This document shows, piece by piece, positions 35,869 to 43,258 of a stretch of DNA of 64,000 bases. Within the stretch, counting starts at the first letter, position 1. Each line of letters begins with the position of its first letter. The translations under genes were made by a program, and so were the position numbers. The notes under the pieces were generated by a model. That model searched no databases, had not been told where the DNA came from, and was given only the letters and a program-made list of their open reading frames with translations. The DNA is taken from the NCBI GenBank assembly GCA_963797175.1, contig CAWCOL010000005.1, forward strand, positions 248,001 to 312,000, in the 5' to 3' direction. The DNA comes from DATLLN01 sp963797175. GTDB taxonomy: Bacteria > Actinomycetota > Thermoleophilia > Gaiellales > JAICJC01.

Positions 35869-36757
35869 GGTTGTAGTGGGCGAGGAATAGCTCCTCGAGC
35901 GACGGCTCGCGGCTGGTCAGCGATACGACGCCGGTGCCCGAGAGGACGTCGATCAGCCTGCCCACCGGTCCCTGCACACTGAAGTGGAGCGTCGCCGGCC
36001 CGGCTCGCTCGACGGTGACGCCGGGCAGGTCGATCGCCGGCGGCTCGCCCGCGAACGTGGCCTGAACGATGTGTTGGGAGAGGTGGCGCAGCTCATCCAG
36101 CGTCCCCTCCTCGACCAGCCTGCCCTGGCTGAGGATTCCCACCCGGTCACACAACGCCTCGACCTCGCTGAGAATGTGCGACGACAGGAACACCGTGCAC
36201 CCGGCGCTGCGTGCCTCGCCGACGGTCTCCCGGAACGCCGCCTCCATCAGCGGGTCAAGCCCGCTGGTCGGCTCGTCAAGGATCAGCAGCTCCGCGCGAG
36301 TTGCGAAGGCGGCGATCAGCTGAATCTTCTGCCTGTTGCCCTTCGAGTAGTCGCGCACACGTTTGTGCGGCTCAAACTGGAACCGCTCGATCAGCGCCTG
36401 TCGGTACTCCTCGTCGACCGAGCCGTGAAGCCGGCCCAGGAACAGGAGGCACTCCCAGCCGGTCAGCGCCGGCCACAGCAACGGTTCGCCGGCCACATAG
36501 GCGAGCTGCCGATGCACCTCGATCGGACGCCGCCACGCATCGACGCCGAATAGCGCGGCGGTCCCTGACGTGGGGCGCTGGAGTCCCAGCAACAGCCTGA
36601 TCGTCGTCGTCTTGCCCGCCCCATTTGGACCGAGAAATCCGTACACCTCGCCGGGTGGGATCGAGAGCTCCAGAGCATCGAGCGCCAAGGTCGATCCGTA
36701 GCGCTTAGTCAGGTCCTGGGCGCTGATCGCCGGCGCAGCGGATGTGGATGTAGCCAT
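35849..36757 (-). CDS. ABC transporter ATP-binding protein (exporter, drug-resistance type)
   Basis: ATG 36757 (MATSTSAAPAISAQDLTKRY) or ATG 36772; 302 residues. Walker A GFLGPNGAGKTTTIRLL, Q-loop in ALFGVDAWRRP to VAGEPLLW, signature RDYSKGNRQKIQLIAAFATR (SKGNRQK replaces the common LSGGM), Walker B LLILDEPTSGLDPLMEAAFR and the H-loop SSHILSEVEAL. A C-terminal accessory domain, about residues 220-300, precedes EPSLEELFLAHY. Overlaps the permease by about 20 nt. Divergent from the SRPBCC gene at 36962. Confidence 0.9.
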   Translation of the reverse strand: MATSTSAAPAISAQDLTKRYGSTLALDALELSIPPGEVYGFLGPNGAGKTTTIRLLLGLQRPTSGTAALFGVDAWRRPIEVHRQLAYVAGEPLLWPALTGWECLLFLGRLHGSVDEEYRQALIERFQFEPHKRVRDYSKGNRQKIQLIAAFATRAELLILDEPTSGLDPLMEAAFRETVGEARSAGCTVFLSSHILSEVEALCDRVGILSQGRLVEEGTLDELRHLSQHIVQATFAGEPPAIDLPGVTVERAGPATLHFSVQGPVGRLIDVLSGTGVVSLTSREPSLEELFLAHYNHGQEDA

Positions 36758-36961
36758 CAAGAGCATCATGACGTCCCGGTCCGGTTTCGGCGACGCTGAC
36801 GAGGCCACCACGTCCATGGTGGCGTTCGGGCCTCCGCCTCGCACCCGCGGCGGCCCTCGAGCCACATCCGCGAACCCCCTGATGCGCGGCGTTCCCCGCC
36901 GGTGCACCCTTCCCTGGATGATGATGTCGATCGAGCCCGCCGTTCACCTCAGGGGATCGTG

Positions 36962-37588
36962 ATGTCCGCGATCCGGAAACTCCTCGTCGGCGGCGCCGTC
37001 ATCAGCGCCGGCGCTGCCGCCTACCGGCTGGCGCTCCGCGAGCGATGCCTGACGTGGGGCGCCACCGCCGACGAGGTGGCCCGTTCGATGCCTGGCGACG
37101 ACCTGCTCCCCGACCCGGATATCCTCGCCACGCGGGCGATCGCGATCGACGCCCCACCCGAGGTCGTCTGGCCCTGGCTCGTCCAGATGGGCAGCGGCCG
37201 CGGCGGCGCGTACACCTACGACTGGATCGAGAACCTCTTCGGGCTCGGCATGCACAGTGCCGACCACATCCTGCCCGAGTTCCAGCACCTGAAGGTGGGA
37301 GACGCGTTCCGACTCGGGCCGGGCCGGCCGCTGATGCACGTCGAGGTGCTCGAACCGGAGCGAGCGCTGGTCTTCCGGTTCGAGGACGGAACCTGGGTTT
37401 GGAGTTTCGGTCTCGAACAACGCGGCGACACCACGCGTCTGGTCAGCCGCAATCGGATCGCCACACCCAATGCATCGATCGTCGGCAGAGCGTTCAGCGC
37501 TTTGGTGATGGAGCCCGGCAGCCTCGTCATGGAGCGCAGGATGCTGCTGGGAATCAAGCAGCGAGCGGAGACGCTCGCGCGGCGGTAG
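36962..37588 (+). CDS. SRPBCC (START-like) family protein with N-terminal anchor
   Basis: ATG 36962, preceded by GGGGATCGTG; MSAIRKLLVGGAVISAGAAA, 208 residues. A short hydrophobic N-terminus (VGGAVISAGAAAYRLAL) may anchor it; then the hydrophobic-ligand fold with IAIDAPPEVVWPWLVQMGSG, IENLFGLGMHSADHILPEFQ and a final long helix MERRMLLGIKQRAETLARR. These proteins bind hydrophobic ligands or act as cyclases; the ligand cannot be told. Alone on the plus strand between two minus-strand groups. Confidence 0.78.
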   Translation: MSAIRKLLVGGAVISAGAAAYRLALRERCLTWGATADEVARSMPGDDLLPDPDILATRAIAIDAPPEVVWPWLVQMGSGRGGAYTYDWIENLFGLGMHSADHILPEFQHLKVGDAFRLGPGRPLMHVEVLEPERALVFRFEDGTWVWSFGLEQRGDTTRLVSRNRIATPNASIVGRAFSALVMEPGSLVMERRMLLGIKQRAETLARR

Positions 37589-37615
37589 GCCGGCGGCGCG
37601 GCCGCGCTCGACCGG

Positions 37616-38395
37616 TCACCGCGGCGGAGGTCCGAGGCTGTCGATGTAGGCCGCTAGCTGCTTGATCTGGTTGTCGGAGAGGATCGAGCCCCAGTGCGGC
37701 ATGCTGACGATCGGAGCCTTGCCGATCACGCTGCCCGAGCGGATCACGTCGGCGATCGCTTTGTCGCTGAACTCGTGGTGGAAATCAGCTCCGACCAACG
37801 GCGGGATGACCGCGTCGGGCGACTGCGGGTTCGGCACGCCGCCGAGGGCGTTCGGGCCGTGGCAGTTGATGCATCCGAAGTTCTCGTACAGGATCGCCCC
37901 CGCAACCGCATCTCCCTGATTGGTCGGAACGGGCCTCGGCGCCGCGTAGGCGACGGCGGGGAAGCCGGCCTTCATGTAGGCGATCAGCGCGTCGATCTGC
38001 TGCTGGGCGATCACTCCGTGCCAGACCGGCATGAACGGTCGAGTCGGGTCGCTCGAGACGCCGGCACCGTGGTTGATGACGTCGCGCAGCTGCGCCGCTG
38101 TCAGCGTGGACGCGATCGACTGGAGGCCGGGCACGTCAGGCGAGACGCCCCCCGCTCCGAGGTCGCCGTGACACTGGGCGCACGCGAACTGGACGAAGGC
38201 GTGCGCACCCGCCGCAACCTGCGGATCGACCGAGGCCGGCGAGGTGCCGCCGGTGACGGCGACCGGGGCCGGCCCGTGGTTGTCGACTCCAGCCGCGTAT
38301 GCGGCGAGGCCGACGCAAAGCATGATGAAGGCGACGGCAGCGACGGCGGCGCCGACCTGTGCCGTGTCGCTCCAGCTGTGGCGGTCGCGTGCCAT
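37616..38395 (-). CDS. Membrane-anchored diheme cytochrome c
   Basis: ATG 38395 (MARDRHSWSDTAQVGAAVAA), 259 residues. One N-terminal hydrophobic anchor (VGAAVAAVAFIMLCVGLAAY), then two class I cytochrome c domains: CAQCH (C72, C75, H76) with Met ligand M122 in PFMPVWHG, and CINCH (C175, C178, H179) with M232 in IVSMPHWGS. Heme is attached outside the cell, so the protein can accept electrons at the outer face. It is the last, slightly separated (116 nt) gene of the minus-strand redox cluster that begins at 42514. Confidence 0.9.
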   Translation of the reverse strand: MARDRHSWSDTAQVGAAVAAVAFIMLCVGLAAYAAGVDNHGPAPVAVTGGTSPASVDPQVAAGAHAFVQFACAQCHGDLGAGGVSPDVPGLQSIASTLTAAQLRDVINHGAGVSSDPTRPFMPVWHGVIAQQQIDALIAYMKAGFPAVAYAAPRPVPTNQGDAVAGAILYENFGCINCHGPNALGGVPNPQSPDAVIPPLVGADFHHEFSDKAIADVIRSGSVIGKAPIVSMPHWGSILSDNQIKQLAAYIDSLGPPPR

Positions 38396-38511
38396 GGGAT
38401 GACGCTAACTCCCGCCCTGCCCGAAAACACCCGGGAATGTCCCCGATCTCGTACGCGGGAAACTACGGATGCCGGGTCGCGTCAGAGTGGATGGTGCTTG
38501 GCGACCGGTCG

Positions 38512-39078
38512 TCATCCGTGATGCCAGGGAGGGAGCAGGGGATACACCGCCACCGCGACGGCGATTCCACAGAGGGCGGCCGCGACCACCGCGACCTGCC
38601 GCACGCGGGTACCCCGCAGATGATCCGCTGACGACCAGTCGCGCCCGGCCAGTGTGGGGAGCGAGCGTAGGTGGCCGAGCACGTGGATCGTCATCGCGCC
38701 GAACCAGACGATGAAGCTGATCTTGTGCACGTTGTACACGGTCGAGTTGTGGCCGACGATCGCCAGCGTGACGCCCGAGGCGAAGAGCAGTACGGTCGTG
38801 ACGACAACGAGCGGCCCTGCCGCTCGCAGCACCGGGTGCGGAGGACCTGCCGCGCGATAGGCGGGGTCGCCGCTGTAGAAGCGGACAAACCGGTAGAACG
38901 TCGTGCTCAGTTTGAGAACAACCGCGGGGATGAGGACGAGTCCGACCACGACGTGGACCACCTCGAGCTGAGACAGGAACGGAATCGTCCCGCCCTCAAC
39001 CGCGAGCAGCGCCAGTAGCAGCAGGCCCAACGCGGCCGTGAGCCGCCGGTTCCCCTCGACGCCCGTCGCGGACGTCAT
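38512..39078 (-). CDS. Four-helix cytochrome b561-like membrane protein
   Basis: ATG 39078 (MTSATGVEGNRRLTAALGLL), stop at 38512, 188 residues. Helices LTAALGLLLLALLAVEGGTI, VHVVVGLVLIPAVVLKL, AAGPLVVVTTVLLFASGVTL and VRQVAVVAAALCGIAVAVAV. Histidines suited to b-type heme occur in LEVVHVVVG, YNVHKISF, MTIHVLGHL. It would carry electrons across the membrane, between the cytosolic ferredoxin (encoded immediately upstream, ATGA overlap) and the external cytochrome c gene downstream. Confidence 0.8.
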   Translation of the reverse strand: MTSATGVEGNRRLTAALGLLLLALLAVEGGTIPFLSQLEVVHVVVGLVLIPAVVLKLSTTFYRFVRFYSGDPAYRAAGPPHPVLRAAGPLVVVTTVLLFASGVTLAIVGHNSTVYNVHKISFIVWFGAMTIHVLGHLRSLPTLAGRDWSSADHLRGTRVRQVAVVAAALCGIAVAVAVYPLLPPWHHG

Positions 39079-39284
39079 CCGCGCACCCGCTCCAGGCGCA
39101 GAGCGAGCTTCGGGCACGCGGCGACGGCGCGGCGGGCGTGGCCAGCCTCGTCGCCGGTCACCGGTATCCGGTGGACTACCGGGTAGCCCCACTCGTCGAG
39201 GTCGATCCGCTCGGGGAGGAGATCCGCACACAATCCATGGCCGTCGCAGGCGATCGGGTCAACGCGGATCAGGTAGCGCCTCAT
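39075..39284 (-). CDS. Small [3Fe-4S]-type ferredoxin
   Basis: ATG 39284 (MRRYLIRVDPIACDGHGLCA) is the family start and overlaps the stop of the NuoF-like gene. 69 residues with exactly three cysteines, C13, C19 and C57 (ACDGHGLCADLLPE ... AACPKLALRL), the single 3Fe-4S pattern of actinobacterial P450-type ferredoxins. One-electron carrier, cytosolic. Its place between the NuoF-like flavoprotein and the b561-like protein marks it as the probable link between them. Confidence 0.9.
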   Translation of the reverse strand: MRRYLIRVDPIACDGHGLCADLLPERIDLDEWGYPVVHRIPVTGDEAGHARRAVAACPKLALRLERVRG

Positions 39285-40606
39285 CGCCAATCCGCCTCCG
39301 ACACCGGGGGAGCCGGGAGCGGCAGCCGCACGGGCAATGCGTCACGGCACGGGCCGAATCGCTCATGCCTGCCGACGTGGTCGGGAAAGCCGGTCAGCAC
39401 GCTCGCGACGAGGCGACGCACGCCGTCGGGGAGCGCACACGCTCCACGCCCGTCGATCGTGCCGATCCGCGAGCGAAGGCGAGCCGTCACCCGGTGGTCC
39501 GCGTCCGGTGTGCACAGCTGAGCCAGGTCACGCGCGACCGCGGCCAGGCCGTGGACGCACGGGCCGCACTGACCGGCGCTCTCGCGGGCGAGGTAGGCAA
39601 CGATCCGGGCGGTCTCGGCGACGACGCAAGCGCCAGACGGTGCCACCACGAGGATGCCCGCTCCGAGCCCGCCGCCCGCCGCCCGCAGGTCGGTCGGTGC
39701 GAGGGCCAGAGAACGACACTGCTCCCAGGGGATCCAGCCGCCGAAGTACCCGCCGGTCAGCACCATCCCCGGATGCGCGCTGGGACTGCTCGCCGCGACG
39801 ACCGCTTCGAGCGGCGAGCCGAGCGGCACCTCCAGAACGCCGGGCGCGGCGACCGATCCGGACACCGTGAGCAACGCCGTACCGGGTGCATCCGGGCGTC
39901 CCACCGCGCGGAACCACGCCTCTCCGTACCGCGCAATCAGAGCGAGGTGTGCGGCCGTCTCGACGTTTACCACCAGCGTCGGCCGGCCATTCACGCCTCG
40001 TTCGAACGGGCGCGGTGGAACGGCTACGGGGCGGATAGGCCCACCGTTCAGCCAGTGAACCAACGCGCTCTCCTCACCTCCCACGTACCGCGGAGGCCCG
40101 TGATGAATACCCGGCTCAACCGCCTCGATCCCCGCCTGGCGGCGCTCTGCCACGGCGCGACCGAGCGAGTGCATGGCGCCGATGCGGTCACGCCGTAGGG
40201 CCACGAGGACGGTGTCGGCACCCACTGCCCCCGCGGCCAACGCCGCGCCGTCCAGCACCATGTGGGGAGCGAATGCCAGCAGGTGGCCATCCTTGACGCT
40301 TGCGGGCTCGCCCTCCATCCCGTTGACGACGACCACGGGACGTCCTCGCCGGCGCCGCACCGCGTCCAGCTTGCGCGCGGTGGGAAATCCCCCACCGCCT
40401 CGCCCGGTCAACCCCGACAACTCGACGACGCCGATCAGGCGCTCGGCGGCGAACCGACCCGAGGGTAGATCGCCGAACATGCGGAGATGGTCGGTGAGGC
40501 CGGTCCGCTCATGGAGCATGTCCGGGTCGCCGAGCAGCCGGCTCGGCCCCGACGGAGCCCCCCGCGCCGGGTGCGGTTCACGGAGCGTTGCGGCCGCCTG
40601 GCTCAT
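39281..40606 (-). CDS. NuoF-like (51-kDa) NADH-binding flavoprotein lacking one Fe-S cysteine
   Basis: ATG 40606 (MSQAAATLREPHPARGAPSG), 441 residues. The FMN/NADH Rossmann-like part contains GLTGRGGGGFPTARKLDAV (about 66-83) and VVNGMEGEPASVKDGHLLAF, then a SLBB-like region, and a C-terminal NuoF iron-sulfur part. The N3-type cluster motif is normally ESCGxCxPC; here it reads RESAGQCGPCVHG, so A344 replaces the first Cys while C347, C350 and C390 remain. It is a stand-alone NADH dehydrogenase module found outside complex I; other nuo genes are absent. ATGA overlaps with genes on both sides. Confidence 0.85.
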   Translation of the reverse strand: MSQAAATLREPHPARGAPSGPSRLLGDPDMLHERTGLTDHLRMFGDLPSGRFAAERLIGVVELSGLTGRGGGGFPTARKLDAVRRRRGRPVVVVNGMEGEPASVKDGHLLAFAPHMVLDGAALAAGAVGADTVLVALRRDRIGAMHSLGRAVAERRQAGIEAVEPGIHHGPPRYVGGEESALVHWLNGGPIRPVAVPPRPFERGVNGRPTLVVNVETAAHLALIARYGEAWFRAVGRPDAPGTALLTVSGSVAAPGVLEVPLGSPLEAVVAASSPSAHPGMVLTGGYFGGWIPWEQCRSLALAPTDLRAAGGGLGAGILVVAPSGACVVAETARIVAYLARESAGQCGPCVHGLAAVARDLAQLCTPDADHRVTARLRSRIGTIDGRGACALPDGVRRLVASVLTGFPDHVGRHERFGPCRDALPVRLPLPAPPVSEADWR

Positions 40607-41280
40607 CAGAGAGCGCCCACTGTCTGGACAGTGGCGGTGTGCGCCCAGCCGGACTGGAGTGGGCCGTTCAGCGCCCATGCGGTGACGCCCAGCATCAGCG
40701 CCAGGCCGCCGAGCGCGCATGCCCCTCGAACCCACCCGGGGATGTCGGCTGTGAGCACCCGCCACCCGGCCGCGGCCATCACGAGCCCGGTGCCGACCGC
40801 GGCGACGACCGGCAGCAGCCCGGTCCGGACGTCCGAGCCGGAGCCCAATGCGTGGAGTACGGCGACCGGCCAGATCGCGTACACCGCCCAGTGAACGGCG
40901 CGCCAGGCCCGAAGCCCGAGCCGTGCCCTGAGAAAGCTTGTGATCACGACGGCCAGCAGCAGATCGAGCGCGATCGCCCCGAATCCCACCCAGACCGGCC
41001 GATACGAGGAGACGAACGGCAGCACGGCGTCGCGCAGCCGGATGCCGGCGTAGCTGTCGAGCACGGAGCTCGCGATATGAACCGACACGAACGCCACCAA
41101 CAGCAGCGAAACGTTGCGATGCAGGCCCGCGACGACGTAGCGCGGCATCGTCTGCCAGCCCCCGGACCGCATGCTCGTCACGCCCAGGACGAGCTCGAGC
41201 GTCAGCAGCATCAGCGCGATCATGCCGGTGCCGCGCGACAGGTACCAGAGAGCGCGCGTGTCAAACCCGAGGGCGGTCAC
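40606..41280 (-). CDS. Ferric-reductase-like transmembrane protein
   Basis: GTG 41280 in the GTGA overlap with apbE (TALGFDTRALWYLSRGTGMI), 224 residues. Six hydrophobic segments with the bis-heme-type histidines GLHRNVSLLLVAFVSVHIAS and RAVHWAVYAIWPVAVLHALG, matching the ferric reductase-like / MsrQ-type domain. No FAD/NAD domain is attached, so reducing power must come from a separate protein such as the NuoF-like subunit or ferredoxin. An expected membrane electron conduit of the operon. Confidence 0.87.
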   Translation of the reverse strand: MTALGFDTRALWYLSRGTGMIALMLLTLELVLGVTSMRSGGWQTMPRYVVAGLHRNVSLLLVAFVSVHIASSVLDSYAGIRLRDAVLPFVSSYRPVWVGFGAIALDLLLAVVITSFLRARLGLRAWRAVHWAVYAIWPVAVLHALGSGSDVRTGLLPVVAAVGTGLVMAAAGWRVLTADIPGWVRGACALGGLALMLGVTAWALNGPLQSGWAHTATVQTVGAL

Positions 41281-42218
41281 GTCGCCTGGGGCCGGGCTCC
41301 GGGCCAGCCACCGACCGTGACCACGGCGCCGTCGATCGCCACGAGCCGAGCTGCGAGCCCGGCGTGCAGCAGCCGCCTGATCGCATCGGAGCCGGCAACG
41401 ATCGCCGCGGTACTCGCGGTGTTCGCCGCCACACATGTCCGGGCGGAGACGCTGACGGTGCGCCAGACCACCTCCGCAGGCCTGCCGCGCGTGGGGTCGA
41501 GGATGTGGTGGAACGAGGCTCCGGCACGCGTCCAGCGTCGCGTCACCACGCTCGACGTGGCGATCGCCCCGTCGCGGATCGCAACCGTCTGCGCCGTCTC
41601 ACGGGCGGCCGCGCGGTGATCGTCGGCGATGCCGATCGCCCAGCCCGCCGACGGCGAGGTGCCCGCCACCCGGATGTCGCCGCCCAGGTTCACCAGCACG
41701 CCGCATCCGGAGGCGGCCGCCGCTGCCGTCGCCGCCCGGTCGGCTGCGAGTGCCTTGCCGGTGGCGCCAAGATCGAGGAGCACCCCGGACGGGACGCGCA
41801 CCACGCTGCGGCCGGTGTCGACCGAAACCGCCTGCGCACCCTCCGCCGGCCGGGCGGTGCCCGGCGGCTCGGCCGAGGCCGCCAACTCAGCGAAGTCGCG
41901 GTCGTACCCCATCGCCACCAGCGCTCCGCCGACCGTCGGGTCGACGAGGCCATCGGTCGCCGCCGCAGCGCGAACGGCCAGGCTCACGGCCGCCGCGAGC
42001 AGCGGACTGACGACCGTCGGGCGGCCGTCGCGTCCAGCGAGGCGCATGAGTTCGGAGTCGGGCCGAAACCGGCTGTACGTGCGGTCGGCCAGGCGCAGCT
42101 CGTCGGCAACTCGCGCGACGGCGCAGGCCAGACGGGAATGTCGGGTGACCGCGACGACGACTGTCGTTCCCAGCGCCTCGAACTCGGCGACCGCGACCGG
42201 TGGGGGAGGGCCGGTCAT
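41277..42218 (-). CDS. apbE: FAD:protein FMN transferase
   Basis: ATG 42218 (MTGPPPPVAVAEFEALGTTV), 313 residues. Family motifs: RTYSRFRPDSELMRLAG, DPTVGGALVAMGYDRDF, GVLLDLGATGKALAADRAA, LVNLGGDIRVAG and the C-terminal HHILDPTRGRPA with a Thr/Ser-rich metal loop (ANTASTAAIV). It transfers FMN from FAD to a Thr or Ser of an FMN_bind-domain protein outside the membrane. No such target domain is seen in this operon. No lipoprotein signal is evident. Confidence 0.9.
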   Translation of the reverse strand: MTGPPPPVAVAEFEALGTTVVVAVTRHSRLACAVARVADELRLADRTYSRFRPDSELMRLAGRDGRPTVVSPLLAAAVSLAVRAAAATDGLVDPTVGGALVAMGYDRDFAELAASAEPPGTARPAEGAQAVSVDTGRSVVRVPSGVLLDLGATGKALAADRAATAAAAASGCGVLVNLGGDIRVAGTSPSAGWAIGIADDHRAAARETAQTVAIRDGAIATSSVVTRRWTRAGASFHHILDPTRGRPAEVVWRTVSVSARTCVAANTASTAAIVAGSDAIRRLLHAGLAARLVAIDGAVVTVGGWPGARPQAT

Positions 42219-42514
42219 CAGGAGCCGCCCGACGTCGTGACGGGTGGCTGCGTGACAGCCACCGGCGGAGGCGCCTGGGCTGCCGCGGTGCCGCCGCCGG
42301 TGCTCTGCGTACGGTGCCGGCGGTGCGCCCCGGGCTCCCCGGTGCCCGCCCGGCCGCGGGCTGCCGGCGGCGCCGTTGTCCGACCGGGATTCGAGCGCGC
42401 CGCGGCGACCGACACGACCAGCGCACCCCCGGCCGCCATTGCCGCGAGCAGCCGGGTCAGGTTCGTGATCCGCCGGCGGCCCTCGTCCCGGCGACGTGTG
42501 CGATGAGTGTCCAT
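42218..42514 (-). CDS. Short membrane-anchor protein, apparently a truncated FMN-binding protein
   Basis: ATG 42514 (MDTHRTRRRDEGRRRITNLT), 98 residues, overlapping the apbE start. A basic cytosolic lead, one helix (TRLLAAMAAGGALVVSVAAA) and a Pro/Thr/Gly-rich outer tail (QAPPPVAVTQPPVTTSGGS). In related actinobacterial operons the protein at this place has the same anchor and linker followed by an FMN_bind domain with an SGAT-type flavinylation site. Here the reading frame stops right after the linker. Truncation or a natural short variant are both possible. Confidence 0.62.
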   Translation of the reverse strand: MDTHRTRRRDEGRRRITNLTRLLAAMAAGGALVVSVAAARSNPGRTTAPPAARGRAGTGEPGAHRRHRTQSTGGGTAAAQAPPPVAVTQPPVTTSGGS

Positions 42515-42595
42515 GAGTCGCACTGTTGCCGCCGAAGATGAACGACCCCTCATGCTCGACTACGGTCGCCGGAACCCCCGCGGTACCGTGATGTG

Positions 42596-43258
42596 ATGCA
42601 GCACCTTCTCGTTGTCGAGGACGAGCCACGCCTGCGGTCTCTGCTCGAGCGCGGGCTGGGCGCCCAGGGGTTCGACGTCCGTACGGCGTCCGACGCCGAC
42701 GAGGCGCTGGCGTCTGCGCGAGCGGATCCACCCGCGCTCGCGCTCCTGGACGTGATGATGCCCGGCGCCGACGGGTTTGAGCTGCTCGAGGCCCTGCGCG
42801 GCGTTGTGCCCGGCGTGCCCGTGATCATGCTGACCGCTCGCTCGGCGGTGGAGGACCGGATCCGCGGGCTCGACACCGGCGCGGTCGACTACGTGACGAA
42901 GCCCTTCTCGTTCCGCGAGCTGACAGCGCGGATCCGCGCGCAGCTGCGCCGGGACGCCGAGCCGCCAACGGAGACGCTGCGCGTCGGTGAGGTCCGCCTC
43001 GATCTCTTCAAGCGAGAGGTCGAGTCGCCGCTGGGCGTGTTCGGCCTCTCCGACCGGGAGTTCACGCTGCTCGCTCACCTGATGCGCCACGCAGGGCAGG
43101 TGCTGACACGGTCGCAGCTTTCCGAGGGCGCGTGGGAGGCCGTCGCCGATCCGCGCTCCAACATGGTCGATGTCTACATCGCCAACCTGCGCCAGAAGCT
43201 CGGTGCCGGCGCGATCACGACGGTGCGGGGAGTCGGCTACCGCATGCCTGTCGAATGA
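42596..43258 (+). CDS. OmpR/PhoB-family response regulator
   Basis: ATG 42596 (MQHLLVVEDEPRLRSLLERG); a GTG at 42593 is also in frame; 220 residues. Receiver with acidic pair E8/D9, phospho-acceptor D in LALLDVMMPGADGFELLEAL, and Lys in VDYVTKPFSFREL. The C-terminal winged helix ends SNMVDVYIANLRQKLGAGAI, TTVRGVGYRM. It is divergent (about 80 bp) from the redox operon at 42514 and overlaps the kinase that follows (ATGA), so the redox operon is its first candidate target. Confidence 0.92.
   Translation: MQHLLVVEDEPRLRSLLERGLGAQGFDVRTASDADEALASARADPPALALLDVMMPGADGFELLEALRGVVPGVPVIMLTARSAVEDRIRGLDTGAVDYVTKPFSFRELTARIRAQLRRDAEPPTETLRVGEVRLDLFKREVESPLGVFGLSDREFTLLAHLMRHAGQVLTRSQLSEGAWEAVADPRSNMVDVYIANLRQKLGAGAITTVRGVGYRMPVE

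Noticed and set aside
21034..36961. DosR-type binding boxes (inverted GGGACT/AGTCCC) in island promoters
   Set aside because: Isolated GGGAC-like pieces occur (for example TGGGACAAG near 23945, GCGGACTTCCCGC near 26650), but no convincing pair with proper spacing.
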